A DNA stretch of 19,592 nucleotides from Burkholderiaceae bacterium (GTDB lineage: Bacteria; Pseudomonadota; Gammaproteobacteria; Burkholderiales; Burkholderiaceae), in contig JASLEM010000559.1 in assembly GCA_030151165.1 (NCBI GenBank), forward strand, positions 1 through 19,592, written 5' to 3'. The first letter of the stretch is position 1. Each line of letters opens with the position of its first letter. Position numbers and translations under genes: made by a program. This document shows positions 8,765 to 15,583 of the stretch, one piece after another. The notes under the pieces are model-generated. The model made no database searches and was not told where the DNA came from. It saw only the letters and a program-made list of their open reading frames with translations.

Positions 8765-8842
8765 TCAGTGGAAGAAGAAATACAGGATCACCAGCACGAA
8801 GACCGGCACGCCCAGCAGCCAGCCAATCAGATACTTGCCCAT
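8765..8842 (-). CDS. 25-residue hydrophobic membrane peptide
   Basis: The short frame reads MGKYLIGWLLGVPV then FVLVILYFFFH: one TM helix flanked by Lys3 and a C-terminal His, with an AAGGAG ribosome site 7 bases before the ATG. I recall similar peptides next to CsbD genes in betaproteobacteria, but have not verified this. Good translation signal, full TM length and tight linkage to CsbD support a real gene. It probably sits in the inner membrane and may take part in the stress response; function is unknown. Confidence 0.75.
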   Translation of the reverse strand: MGKYLIGWLLGVPVFVLVILYFFFH

Positions 8843-8932
8843 GATGTGTCTCCTTGAGTTTGCGGCGCCGGAGCGCGTGGATCGACCGGTAGCGGATGTT
8901 TCCTGATACCCGATGCCGTATCGGTGTCTGAG

Positions 8933-8960
8933 CCGGGCCGACGCGACCGCGCCGGCCCGG
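8933..8960 (-). terminator. Strong hairpin after the glycine-zipper gene
   Basis: CCGGGCCG/CGGCCCGG continues into GCGC/GCGU on the minus-strand RNA, giving a 12-pair stem with a 4-base loop, starting 11 bases after the stop at 8972. There is no U-tract. It separates the glycine-zipper gene from the promoter region of the peptide-CsbD pair. The remaining sequence to 8843 contains only that promoter region, in which I see no clear -35/-10. Confidence 0.55.
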
Positions 8961-8971
8961 CGGATGAAGCG

Positions 8972-9493
8972 TCAGCTGCGGATCAGCGAGCCGTTGGCGT
9001 CGCGCCACGAGTTCTCGAACGCGAGCGCGTCTTCCGGGTCGCGCGGGCGCACGCCCATCAGGATGCCGCCTTCGCGGATGCCCGATTCGTATTCGGCGAT
9101 GCGTTCTTCCGGGATGCCCCAGCCGATCAGCGCGCCGACGAGGCCGCCGGCCGCGCCACCGGCGCCGGCACCCGCGAGGGCCGCGGCGATCGGGCCGGCG
9201 ATGACCAGGCCCAGGCCCGGCAGCACGAGCGAGGTGCCGACGGCGGCGACGGCCGCGGCGATCGCGCCGACGGTGCCGCCGATCGCGCCGCCGATGCCCG
9301 CGCCTTCGGCGGCCTTGGTGCCGAGCTCGGTGGTGACGGCGGCGTCCGGCGCGAAGTGGCGCTGGCGCGTCTCGTCGGACATGACGAGGTTCACGTCGTT
9401 GCGGTCGTAGCCGCGCGCGGCGACGGAGGAATAGGCGCGCTCGGCGCTGTCGCGGTCGGGAAAGAGGCCCGTGACGAGTCGGGGATCAGCCAT
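8972..9493 (-). CDS. Glycine-zipper stress protein with YflT-like N-terminal domain
   Basis: 173 residues. The first ~45 (LVTGLFPDRDSAERAYSSVAARGY...VNLVMSDE) resemble the general-stress YflT/GsiB-associated fold (PF11181 type). Residues about 55-115 are a Gly/Ala-rich zipper (GAGIGGAIGGTVGAIAAAVA, GAGAGGAAGGLVGALIGWGIP), which forms paired membrane helices. The hydrophilic C-terminus is EERIAEYESGIREGGILMGV. The start at 9491-9493 is chosen for AGGAG 7 bases upstream; 19 residues of upstream open frame have no such signal. It is likely membrane-associated. It has its own candidate promoter and lies in a run of small stress-type genes on the same strand. Confidence 0.88.
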   Translation of the reverse strand: MADPRLVTGLFPDRDSAERAYSSVAARGYDRNDVNLVMSDETRQRHFAPDAAVTTELGTKAAEGAGIGGAIGGTVGAIAAAVAAVGTSLVLPGLGLVIAGPIAAALAGAGAGGAAGGLVGALIGWGIPEERIAEYESGIREGGILMGVRPRDPEDALAFENSWRDANGSLIRS

Positions 9494-9550
9494 GCTTGTG
9501 CTCCTGGAGTTGTGAGATGGTTGTCCCGGCGATCGCTCCGGTTGAAGCAA

Positions 9551-9578
9551 TCTGTAGGGATTGAAACCAAATCAGCAA
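9551..9578 (-). promoter_or_regulatory. Candidate sigma-70-type promoter of the glycine-zipper gene
   Basis: On the minus strand TTGCTG (9573-9578) and TACAGA (9551-9556) are separated by 16 bases, in an AT-richer patch. The predicted start is near 9544, leaving a leader of about 50 bases before the ATG at 9493. Confidence 0.4.
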
Positions 9579-9666
9579 GCAGCGCGCCCGCTGCCTGTCG
9601 GACAGCAGGAGCTCTTGCCGGAAGCTCACGCGCCCGGGAGCGCCAGGGGACGACGTCGAAGCGTCA

Positions 9667-9685
9667 CCGCGTCATCGCGACGCGG
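9667..9685 (-). terminator. Hairpin downstream of the two-TM protein gene
   Basis: CCGCGTC/GACGCGG, 7 bp with a 5-base loop, 16 bases after the stop at 9701. There is no U-tract. Confidence 0.4.
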
Positions 9686-9700
9686 CGGCGCCCCGCGGGC

Positions 9701-9934
9701 TCACTCGCCGTCGCAGCCGCAGTCGACGTCGTGCGCGCGCACCTTGGCGCGCCGCCGCGAGGCGATGTCGCGCACGAGCGGCACGGTGAGCATCAGGCCG
9801 GCCGACGCGGCGAGGGCCATCGGCGCGAACGAGTGCGTCCACGTCATCGCCGCGGCGCCGAGGACGATCGTCCCCTGCCCGGCGATGTACAGGCGCAGGG
9901 CGCGGCGACGGGAGGCGGTGCGGTTCGAATTCAT
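9701..9934 (-). CDS. Small two-TM membrane protein, unknown function
   Basis: 77 residues from MNSNRTASRRRALRLYIAGQ: a basic N-terminus, TM helices at about 16-32 and 36-56, a basic loop SRRRAKVRAHD and a C-terminal Cys pair in DCGCDGE. The start at 9934 is preferred because it leads directly into the basic/TM pattern; the longer frame (to 10063) runs through the palindrome at 10031-10058 and looks non-coding. The ribosome site is weak (GGAAC or AGG). The family is not recognised. It is divergent from the metallopeptidase gene and shares its 200-base upstream region. Confidence 0.65.
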   Translation of the reverse strand: MNSNRTASRRRALRLYIAGQGTIVLGAAAMTWTHSFAPMALAASAGLMLTVPLVRDIASRRRAKVRAHDVDCGCDGE

Positions 9935-10030
9935 GGCCTGGGTTCCGATGCATGAAACGTCGACGAGGAACGGGGAGACACGGGTGTCGACGTCGCCAGT
10001 CTGACGCGCGGGCGCCGTGGGCGATCGACC

Positions 10031-10058
10031 GATCAGGCCGGAAATCCGGCCTGAGATC
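10031..10058. repeat. Near-perfect palindrome in the divergent intergenic region
   Basis: CAGGCCGG-AAAT-CCGGCCTG (10034-10053) has 8-bp arms, extended by GAT/ATC with a two-base bulge. It lies beside an AATAAT box (minus strand, just upstream). It could be a regulator site shared by the divergent genes or a 5' stem-loop on the minus-strand transcript. Confidence 0.5.
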
Positions 10059-10105
10059 GTCATTATTCACAACCCGCGAGCGCCGACTCGACCGTGGCGC
10101 GGCGT

Positions 10106-10121
10106 GGGCGCGATGCTTGCC
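10106..10121 (+). promoter_or_regulatory. Weak -24/-12-like element before the metallopeptidase gene
   Basis: GGGCGCGATGCTTGCC has GG-N10-GC spacing and a full TTGC, but lacks the conserved A at the -24 element. It would start transcription almost exactly at the ATG (10133), so it is either leaderless or a chance match. Confidence 0.2.
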
Positions 10122-10132
10122 TTGTAAAGCGG

Positions 10133-11644
10133 ATGAACGTCATTCCCGCCCCGCGCCGCGCGCCCGCGCCGCAACTCACGTTGGCGCCGACCGCGCGCCG
10201 TGCCTTCCGCTGCCGCTGCGGCCGCCCGATCTTCTCGCGCAACGACGTCTGCCTCGGTTGCGGCACGCCGCTCGGCTACGACCCCGAGCTCGTGCTGCTG
10301 CGCCCGCTCGCGCCCACGCGCGACCCCGCGGTCTGGCGCGCGATGCGCACGCGCGGCATCGGCGCGTCGGTGCCGCTGTTCACCTATCGACGCTGCGAGA
10401 ACTGGCTCTCGGCCGCACCGTGCAACTGGCTGCTGCGCAACGACGAATCGGCGACGCTGCAGCCGTTCTGCCGCTCCTGCCGCCTCGACCGCACCGTGCC
10501 CGACCCGACCTACCGCGACAACGCGGTGCTGTGGCTGAAGGTCGAGAACGCGAAGCGCGCGCTCGTCTCGCAGCTGATCGCGCTGCGGCTGCCGCTCGCC
10601 TCGCGCATCAGCGAGGACACCGCGCAGGGCGTGATGTTCGACCTGCTGCGCTCGCCCGACGGCGGCCCGCGCGTGATGACCGGCCACGACGACGGCCTGA
10701 TCACGCTCGACATCGAGGAGGCCGACGACGTCCACCGCGAGACGATCCGCTCGCAGATGCACGAGCCGTATCGCACGCTCATCGGCCATCTGCGCCACGA
10801 GATCGGCCATTACTACTGGCAGCGCCTCGTGCGCGGCACGCCGTGGGAAGACCCGTGCCGCGCGGTGTTCGGCGACGACCGCGAGGACTATGGCGCCGCC
10901 CTGCAACGCCACTACGCGAACGGCGCGCCGGCCGACTGGATGAACCGCCACGTGAGCGCCTATGCGAGCGCGCATCCGTACGAGGACTGGGCCGAGACCT
11001 GGGCGCATTACCTGCACATGGTCGACGCGCTCGACACCGCGCGCAGCTTCGGCCTGATCGCGCACCACAGCGACGTCCAGTACGAGCCCTTCACGCTCGA
11101 CACGATCGTCGACGCCGGCACCGAGCCGACGCCCGACGACCGCGCCTTCCTCGGCGTCCTCAACGGCTGGATCGTGCTCACCGGCGCGCTCAACGAGGTG
11201 ACGCGCAGCATGGGCGAGCCCGACTTCTACCCGTTCATCCTCTCGAAGCCCGCGGTGCGCAAGCTCCACTTCATTCACAAGGTCGTGAAGGACGCGGGCG
11301 GATGGGCGCGCGGCGGTTCGCCGACGGGCGCGGGCGGCGTCGCGGCGGGCGACGGGTCGTTGACCGGCGCGGGGGGCGGCGAGCTCGGCGCGGGCTCGGG
11401 CGCGGCCGGCGGCGACGCGGGCGGCAGCCCGGTGTCCGGCGGCACCGGCACGCTGCCGGGCGAGACGACGATCATGCCGTTGGACGGGCAGACGGAGACG
11501 ACCTCGTTCCCGCCGACAGACACCGCGCCGGTCATCTCCTCGCCGGTCGAATCGATGCCCTCGGCGACGTCGACGGTCGTCGAGCCAAGTGCCGCGGGCG
11601 ACTTGCCGCCGCCGGTGGACGCGAGCGGCGCGCTCATTGCGTGA
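10133..11644 (+). CDS. Zinc-ribbon putative metallopeptidase (PF15887-like) with low-complexity tail
   Basis: 503 residues. The N-terminal zinc ribbon is C27-x-C29 and C40-x-x-C43 (FRCRCGRPIF...CLGCG), with a second Cys group near FCRSC. The core carries HEIGHYYW (H222, E223, H226), a gluzincin-type HExxH. About 60 residues later EDWAETWAHYLH supplies the likely third ligand (E284 or E288). It matches what I know of the family long named DUF2248/PF10005 and then 'putative zinc-binding metallopeptidase'; no substrate is known and there is no signal peptide. From about residue 390 a ~115-residue tail rich in Gly, Ala, Pro, Thr and Ser follows (GGSPTGAGGV, TETTSFPPTDT), unusual for this core. 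GTG at 10094 is an alternative start but has no ribosome site. Confidence 0.85.
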   Translation: MNVIPAPRRAPAPQLTLAPTARRAFRCRCGRPIFSRNDVCLGCGTPLGYDPELVLLRPLAPTRDPAVWRAMRTRGIGASVPLFTYRRCENWLSAAPCNWLLRNDESATLQPFCRSCRLDRTVPDPTYRDNAVLWLKVENAKRALVSQLIALRLPLASRISEDTAQGVMFDLLRSPDGGPRVMTGHDDGLITLDIEEADDVHRETIRSQMHEPYRTLIGHLRHEIGHYYWQRLVRGTPWEDPCRAVFGDDREDYGAALQRHYANGAPADWMNRHVSAYASAHPYEDWAETWAHYLHMVDALDTARSFGLIAHHSDVQYEPFTLDTIVDAGTEPTPDDRAFLGVLNGWIVLTGALNEVTRSMGEPDFYPFILSKPAVRKLHFIHKVVKDAGGWARGGSPTGAGGVAAGDGSLTGAGGGELGAGSGAAGGDAGGSPVSGGTGTLPGETTIMPLDGQTETTSFPPTDTAPVISSPVESMPSATSTVVEPSAAGDLPPPVDASGALIA

Positions 11645-11756
11645 CTGCGCGTTCCAGCCGCGCCGCGTGAAGTTGAATGTCCTCGAACTCGCGTTCGAGG
11701 GCGCCTGCGCGGTTCGCGCGGTAGGGACCTTGCCTCATGTCGGCTCCGGGTTGACC

Positions 11757-11803
11757 GGGCCGGCAACGGCGCCGGCCCACAGCCCGGGGCAGCAATGGCT
11801 GTG
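11757..11803. terminator. Tandem hairpins between convergent genes
   Basis: GGGCCGGC/GCCGGCCC (8 bp, 6-base loop, 11757-11778) is followed by CACAGCC/GGCTGTG (7 bp, 12-base loop, 11778-11803). They sit between the metallopeptidase stop (11644) and the kinase stop (11819) and could end both transcripts. Neither has a U-tract. The 11645-11756 stretch shows nothing else. Confidence 0.5.
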
Positions 11804-11818
11804 CCCGTCGGCGCCGGG

Positions 11819-13195
11819 TCAGGCCGCGTGCGTGGCCGTGAAGGCGCCGGGCGTGCGCGCGACAGCGCCGCTGCGGATCGCCTGCGCGGCGTCGAGCGCG
11901 TCGCGCACGTCCTGCATCGCGAAAGGCTTGACGAGGTAGCGGTCGAAGCCGGCCTCGGCCGCACGCGCGCGATCCTCGGCGCCGCCGCGGCCCGTGACGG
12001 CGACCAGCAGCACGTCCTGCGTATTGCCCTGCCCGCGCACGCGCCGCACGGTCTCGACGCCGTCGAGCGCGGGCATGCCGATGTCGATGAAGGCGATGTC
12101 GGGCGGCGAGCCGACGATGGACGCGACCGCCGCGAGGCCGTCATGCACGACCTCGACGCGGTGCCCCAGCAGCTCCAGCATCGTGCCGAAGCTGTGCGAG
12201 AAATCGATGTTGTCGTCGGCCAGCAGCACGGTCAGCACCGCATCGCCGGGCTTGGCCGGCGGCATCTCGCGCTTCGTCGCGGGCGCCGCCACGCTCGCGC
12301 CGGCCGCGACGGGCAAGGTCACGAGGAACCGCGCGCGCCGCGCCCCGGCCGGGCGCAGCGCGCTCAGCCGGCCCTGGTGCAGGACGAACAGCTGGTCGGC
12401 GAGCGACACGCCCAGCCCGAGCGCCGAGGCATCGCATGCCTCGAGCGCGGGCGCGGGCTCGGCGTCGAGATCCGCGGCCGTCGCGACGACGAGCTCGAGC
12501 TGGCCGTCCACCACCGCGCCGTCGACGCGCACCACGGAGCCGCGCTCGGCATGGCGCACGAGGTCGTTGACGAGATGGCCGAACGCCTGCGACAGGCGCT
12601 GGGCGTCGCCGCGCAGCGGCGGCAGCGCCGCGAGCCCGGGCGCGATCGCGAAAGTGGCTTCCTGCGCCTGCAGCGCGGGTGCCAGGCGCTCGGCCGTCGA
12701 TTGCAGCAGTTCGCCGAGATCGAACGGCGCGTCCTGCAGGTTGGCGTTGCCGCCCGAGAGCCGCGCGAGGTCGGACAGCTCGTCGGCGATGCGCATCAGG
12801 TTGCCGACCTGGCGCTCCATGATGCCGCGCGTGCGCAGGCGGCCGGCCGGGTCGGCGTCGGTCAGGCGCAGCAGCTCGATGCCGTTGGACAGCGGCGCGA
12901 GCGGATTGCGCAGGTCGTGCGCGAGCCCGGCGAGGAAGGCGTGGCGCTGGCGTTGCGCGGTCTCGGCGTCCTGGCGCGCGGCGTCGCGCTCGGCGCGCAC
13001 CGTGGCGAGCGCGGCCTGGGCATCGGCGAGCGCGGCTTGCGCGCGGGAGAGGTCGTCGGCGGTGCTGGACATCGCGAGGGCCTCCTGGCGTGCGGTGGCG
13101 ATGGTGTCGAAGTCGCGGTCGCGCTGCGCGCGCAGCTCGGCGATCATCGCCGACGCCGTGCGCAGCCGCGCCGCGAGCACGGCGACGAACACCAC
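11819..13195 (-). CDS. Hybrid histidine kinase-receiver with degraded ATP-binding motifs
   Basis: 458 residues from a GTG at 13195. The TM helix actually begins further upstream in frame (IPLLVLTCLVALV before VFVAVLAARL), where the only start-like codon is ATT at 13229-13231; no ATG, GTG or TTG precedes it before the stop at 13322. Then come a coiled coil (about 45-85), the HisKA H-box HDLRNPLAPLSNGIELL (H93), an ATPase-like region, and a C-terminal receiver with DD (327-328), phospho-acceptor D371 in FIDIGMP, T401 and K423 in VKPF. In the ATPase region the N-box Asn is His (LVRHAE) and no DxGxG G1 box is visible; only ALGLGVSLADQL remains as G2. It lies directly after rpoN. It may act as a phosphatase, phospho-acceptor or inactive scaffold rather than a normal kinase. 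Confidence 0.85.
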   Translation of the reverse strand: MVFVAVLAARLRTASAMIAELRAQRDRDFDTIATARQEALAMSSTADDLSRAQAALADAQAALATVRAERDAARQDAETAQRQRHAFLAGLAHDLRNPLAPLSNGIELLRLTDADPAGRLRTRGIMERQVGNLMRIADELSDLARLSGGNANLQDAPFDLGELLQSTAERLAPALQAQEATFAIAPGLAALPPLRGDAQRLSQAFGHLVNDLVRHAERGSVVRVDGAVVDGQLELVVATAADLDAEPAPALEACDASALGLGVSLADQLFVLHQGRLSALRPAGARRARFLVTLPVAAGASVAAPATKREMPPAKPGDAVLTVLLADDNIDFSHSFGTMLELLGHRVEVVHDGLAAVASIVGSPPDIAFIDIGMPALDGVETVRRVRGQGNTQDVLLVAVTGRGGAEDRARAAEAGFDRYLVKPFAMQDVRDALDAAQAIRSGAVARTPGAFTATHAA

Positions 13196-13321
13196 GAGCG
13201 CGACGAGGCAGGTCAGGACGAGCAGCGGAATTTCTTGCTTTCGACGGGAACGGGAACGACAACGCGTCGCCTCGAACGAGCGGTTAGCTCGCCGTCGGCG
13301 ACGCGGACAAGGGTTGCGAGC

Positions 13322-14773
13322 TTACGACGGCGCGTGGCGGCGGCGACGCTCGACCGCCTCGATCTTCAGCAACTGGCGGTACTTGGTCACGGTGCGGCGC
13401 GCGACCTGCAGGCCCTGCGTGGCGAGCTGGCGCGCGATCTCCGCGTCCGACAGCGGCGACGTCGGCGCCTCGGCCTCGATGATGTCCTTGATCAGGCCGC
13501 GGATCGCGGTGCCGGAGCACGCGCCGCCGCTGGCCGTCGTCATGGCGCGCGAGAAGAAATACTTCAGCTCGAACACGCCGATCGGCGTGGCCATGTACTT
13601 GTTGTTCGTCACGCGCGAGACGGTGGACTCGTGCAGGCCCAGCTCGTCGGCGATCTCGCGCAGGCCCAGCGGCTTCATCGCCATCGCACCGAACTCGAGG
13701 AAGTGCTTCTGGCGCGAGACGATCGCCTCGGCCACGCTCAGGATCGTCGAGAAGCGTTGCTCGACGTTGCGCATCGTCCACTTCGCTTCCTGCAGGTGCG
13801 TCGCCATCTCGGCGTTCTGCGCGCGGCGATGGCGCTGGAACAGCTCGGCGTAGACCTGGTTCAGGCGCACCTTCGGGATGATGGCGGGGTTCAGCTGCAC
13901 GTTCCACTGGCCGCGCACCTTGCGCACGATGACGTCGGGGATCACGTACTGCAGCTGCGTCGAGCCGAAGCGCCAGCCCGGCCGCGGGTCGAGGCGGCGG
14001 ATGCGGTCGCAGACGGCTTCGATCTCGGCGGCGCTGCGGCCGAGCGCGCGCGCCATCGTGCTGACGTCCTTCGCGGCGAGGCAGTTCAGGTGCTCGGAGA
14101 TGATGTGCTGCGCGATGTCGCGCGCATCCTTGTCCTCGATCGACGAGAGCTGCGCCAGCAGGCATTCCGAGACGCTGCGCGCCGCGACGCCCGCGGGCTC
14201 CAGCGCCTGCACGCGCTTCAGGGCGATCTGCATCTCCTCGATCGTCGCGGCGGGGTCGAGGTCGGCGACCTCGATCATTTCCTCCAGCGGCGTGCGCAGG
14301 TAGCCGTCGTCGTCGAGCGACTCGACGATCACCTTCGCCAGCACGAGGTCGCGCAGCGTCAGCGGCAGCACCGCGAGCTGGCCGTGCAGGTGCGTGGCGA
14401 GCGAGGTCGGGACGGCCATCATGTCGAGCGCGCTGGTCTCGTCGTCGTCGGCGCGCTTGCCCGAGCCGAGGCCGTCGGCCTGCCACATGTCGCGGTCGCC
14501 TTCGCCGGGCAGGTCGCCCTCGGGCGGCGCCATGGTCTCGTTGGCGGCGTCGATCGCCTGCTGCGCTTCCTGCGCCTCTTCGTTCGCGGCGGATTGCTCC
14601 GGGCCTTCGTCCGGCTCGCCGTCCTCCTCGAGGAACGGGTTCTTGCCGAGCGCGTCGTGCACCTGCTGCGCGAATTCGAGCGACGAGAGCTGCAGCAGGC
14701 GGACGGCGTGTTGCAGGCGGGGGGACAGCGTCTGTTGCTGGCGTTGTTCCGTGCGGAAGTCCATCGAACCCAT
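13322..14773 (-). CDS. rpoN: RNA polymerase sigma-54 factor
   Basis: 483 residues, full length. Region I is Gln/Leu-rich (FRTEQRQQQTLSPRLQHAVR, LLQLSSLEFAQQV) and interacts with activators. Region II is acidic. The core-binding domain follows, then the HTH LREIADELGLHESTVSRVT and the RpoN box ARRTVTKYRQ (usual ARRTVAKYRE) that reads the -24 element. The ATG at 14771-14773 has AGGAGG 5 bases upstream; the longer open frame overlaps the promoter. Usual rpoN neighbours (lptB upstream, hpf and ptsN downstream) are absent; the hybrid kinase follows instead. This suggests an accessory or relocated copy. A consensus sigma-54 promoter lies upstream, so it is probably autoregulated. Confidence 0.96.
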   Translation of the reverse strand: MGSMDFRTEQRQQQTLSPRLQHAVRLLQLSSLEFAQQVHDALGKNPFLEEDGEPDEGPEQSAANEEAQEAQQAIDAANETMAPPEGDLPGEGDRDMWQADGLGSGKRADDDETSALDMMAVPTSLATHLHGQLAVLPLTLRDLVLAKVIVESLDDDGYLRTPLEEMIEVADLDPAATIEEMQIALKRVQALEPAGVAARSVSECLLAQLSSIEDKDARDIAQHIISEHLNCLAAKDVSTMARALGRSAAEIEAVCDRIRRLDPRPGWRFGSTQLQYVIPDVIVRKVRGQWNVQLNPAIIPKVRLNQVYAELFQRHRRAQNAEMATHLQEAKWTMRNVEQRFSTILSVAEAIVSRQKHFLEFGAMAMKPLGLREIADELGLHESTVSRVTNNKYMATPIGVFELKYFFSRAMTTASGGACSGTAIRGLIKDIIEAEAPTSPLSDAEIARQLATQGLQVARRTVTKYRQLLKIEAVERRRRHAPS

Positions 14774-14847
14774 AGGTTCCTCCTGAGCAAGGGTGGCTCG
14801 CGAACCCCGGCAAGAGTTGCCGGATTCGCGCTGATGGACAGGTGGAT

Positions 14848-14863
14848 TGCAACGCCCGTGCCA
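14848..14863 (-). promoter_or_regulatory. Sigma-54 (-24/-12) promoter of rpoN, perfect consensus
   Basis: On the minus strand TGGCACG-GGCG-TTGCA matches the consensus TGGCACG-N4-TTGCW at every defined base, with GG-N10-GC. The predicted start is near 14837, leaving a leader of about 64 bases before the rpoN ATG. The upstream stretch to 15110 has no gene. Confidence 0.85.
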
Positions 14864-14917
14864 GAAATTCGACTTAAGGGTAAACCCCTCCAATCGGCGT
14901 CATTTCTGTCGCGTGGC

Positions 14918-14932
14918 GGCAACAATATTGCC
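14918..14932. repeat. Inverted repeat upstream of the rpoN promoter
   Basis: GGCAA-CAATA-TTGCC in an AT-rich patch, centred about 88 bases upstream of the predicted sigma-54 start. That is within the range expected for an enhancer-binding-protein site, but it could equally be a site for another regulator. Confidence 0.4.
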
Positions 14933-15094
14933 AATTCCTGCTCGACAGCAAGCCGATTTAGCTCATTTTCGAGACATCGAATCCCGCCTTCGGGCAGACC
15001 GGGCCCCATATTTGCCGCAAGGTCGAACGCGACGCGCCGCTGCCGCCTCCCGGGCCCGCTGCCGGCGGATCGACCGCTCAGCCGTCAGCGCTTC

Positions 15095-15108
15095 CGGCAC
15101 CGGTGCCG
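15095..15108 (-). other. 14-base palindrome after the hydrophilic protein gene
   Basis: CGGCACCGGTGCCG is a perfect palindrome 7 bases past the stop at 15115, possibly a 3' hairpin. No U-tract follows. Confidence 0.3.
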
Positions 15109-15114
15109 AGGGCC

Positions 15115-15459
15115 TTATTGCCGCGGTGACTTCGAGCCGCGATCCGGCGCCAGCTTCTCGTTGTAGACGCGATCCATCTCCGGGCCCTTGTCCGTGTCCT
15201 GCCGGCCTTCCACCAGGTCGCCGTACGCCTGCCCGCCGACGTCCGCGTGCGACGCCGCGGCCGAGGCCTGGCTGTGGCTGGACTCGTCGTGCTCGTGCGG
15301 CAATTGGGGATCGGGCTGGCGATCGGGGCGGGCGGCGCCCTCCCCGTTGCCGCGGCGTTCGACCGCCGCATCGGCGAAGGCGTCGTGCGTGGACGTCGTC
15401 TCGCCGCGTTGCGACGCGGCAGGCATGGGTGGGTGGCGGACGGGGTAGACGTGGTTCAT
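15115..15459 (-). CDS. Small hydrophilic, probably disordered protein
   Basis: 114 residues from MNHVYPVRHPPMPAASQRG. It is very rich in Ala, Asp, Glu, Arg, His, Ser and Gly, with no hydrophobic segment and no signal peptide. The more ordered C-terminus is GRQDTDKGPEMDRVYNEKLA. It is not recognised; the composition is like small stress or hydrophilin-type proteins. The start at 15457-15459 is preferred although the ribosome site is poor (GAAAG). Its own sigma-54-like element lies 26 bases ahead of the predicted leader start, just after the terminator of the OMP gene, so it should be an independent unit. It could be a false gene; the promoter context argues for it. Confidence 0.6.
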   Translation of the reverse strand: MNHVYPVRHPPMPAASQRGETTSTHDAFADAAVERRGNGEGAARPDRQPDPQLPHEHDESSHSQASAAASHADVGGQAYGDLVEGRQDTDKGPEMDRVYNEKLAPDRGSKSPRQ

Positions 15460-15495
15460 CGTTGGCTTTCGTTGATCTTCGGATGCCTGCAGACC

Positions 15496-15511
15496 AGCAT
15501 CGCGCGTGCCC
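15496..15511 (-). promoter_or_regulatory. Probable sigma-54 promoter of the small hydrophilic protein gene
   Basis: GGGCACG-CGCG-ATGCT on the minus strand: GGCACG is exact, TGC and the final W fit, spacing is GG-N10-GC. It differs from consensus only at the first base and the first T of TTGC. The predicted start near 15485 gives a leader of about 26 bases. Confidence 0.55.
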
Positions 15512-15531
15512 GCGCCGGCCACCCGCCCATG

Positions 15532-15565
15532 AAAAAGCCCCGGACGATCGACGATCGTGCGGGGC
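15532..15565 (-). terminator. Intrinsic terminator of the OMP gene
   Basis: On the minus strand GCCCCG-C-ACGATC pairs with GATCGT-C-CGGGGC (12 pairs, one C/C mismatch, 3-base loop), followed by TTTTT. It lies 19 bases after the OMP stop. Confidence 0.9.
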
Positions 15566-15583
15566 CGGTCGCGCAGCCGAGGC

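Noticed and set aside
8900..8925. GGAAAC upstream of the small peptide gene as an ECF sigma -35 box
   Set aside because: No matching -10 element at 16-17 bases; spacing does not fit.
9552..9568. CTGTAGGGATTGAAACC resembles the end of a CRISPR repeat (ATTGAAAC)
   Set aside because: Only one copy is present, there is no spacer periodicity and no cas gene; the stretch fits a promoter region.
10106..10121. Including the metallopeptidase gene in the sigma-54 set
   Set aside because: The -24 element lacks the conserved A and the predicted start falls on the ATG itself; kept only as a low-confidence feature.
11795..15166. Very long open frame on the plus strand (over 1,100 codons) opposite the kinase and rpoN
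   Set aside because: Arg/Ala/His-rich translation without family features, antisense to two well-recognised genes; typical of high-GC shadow frames.
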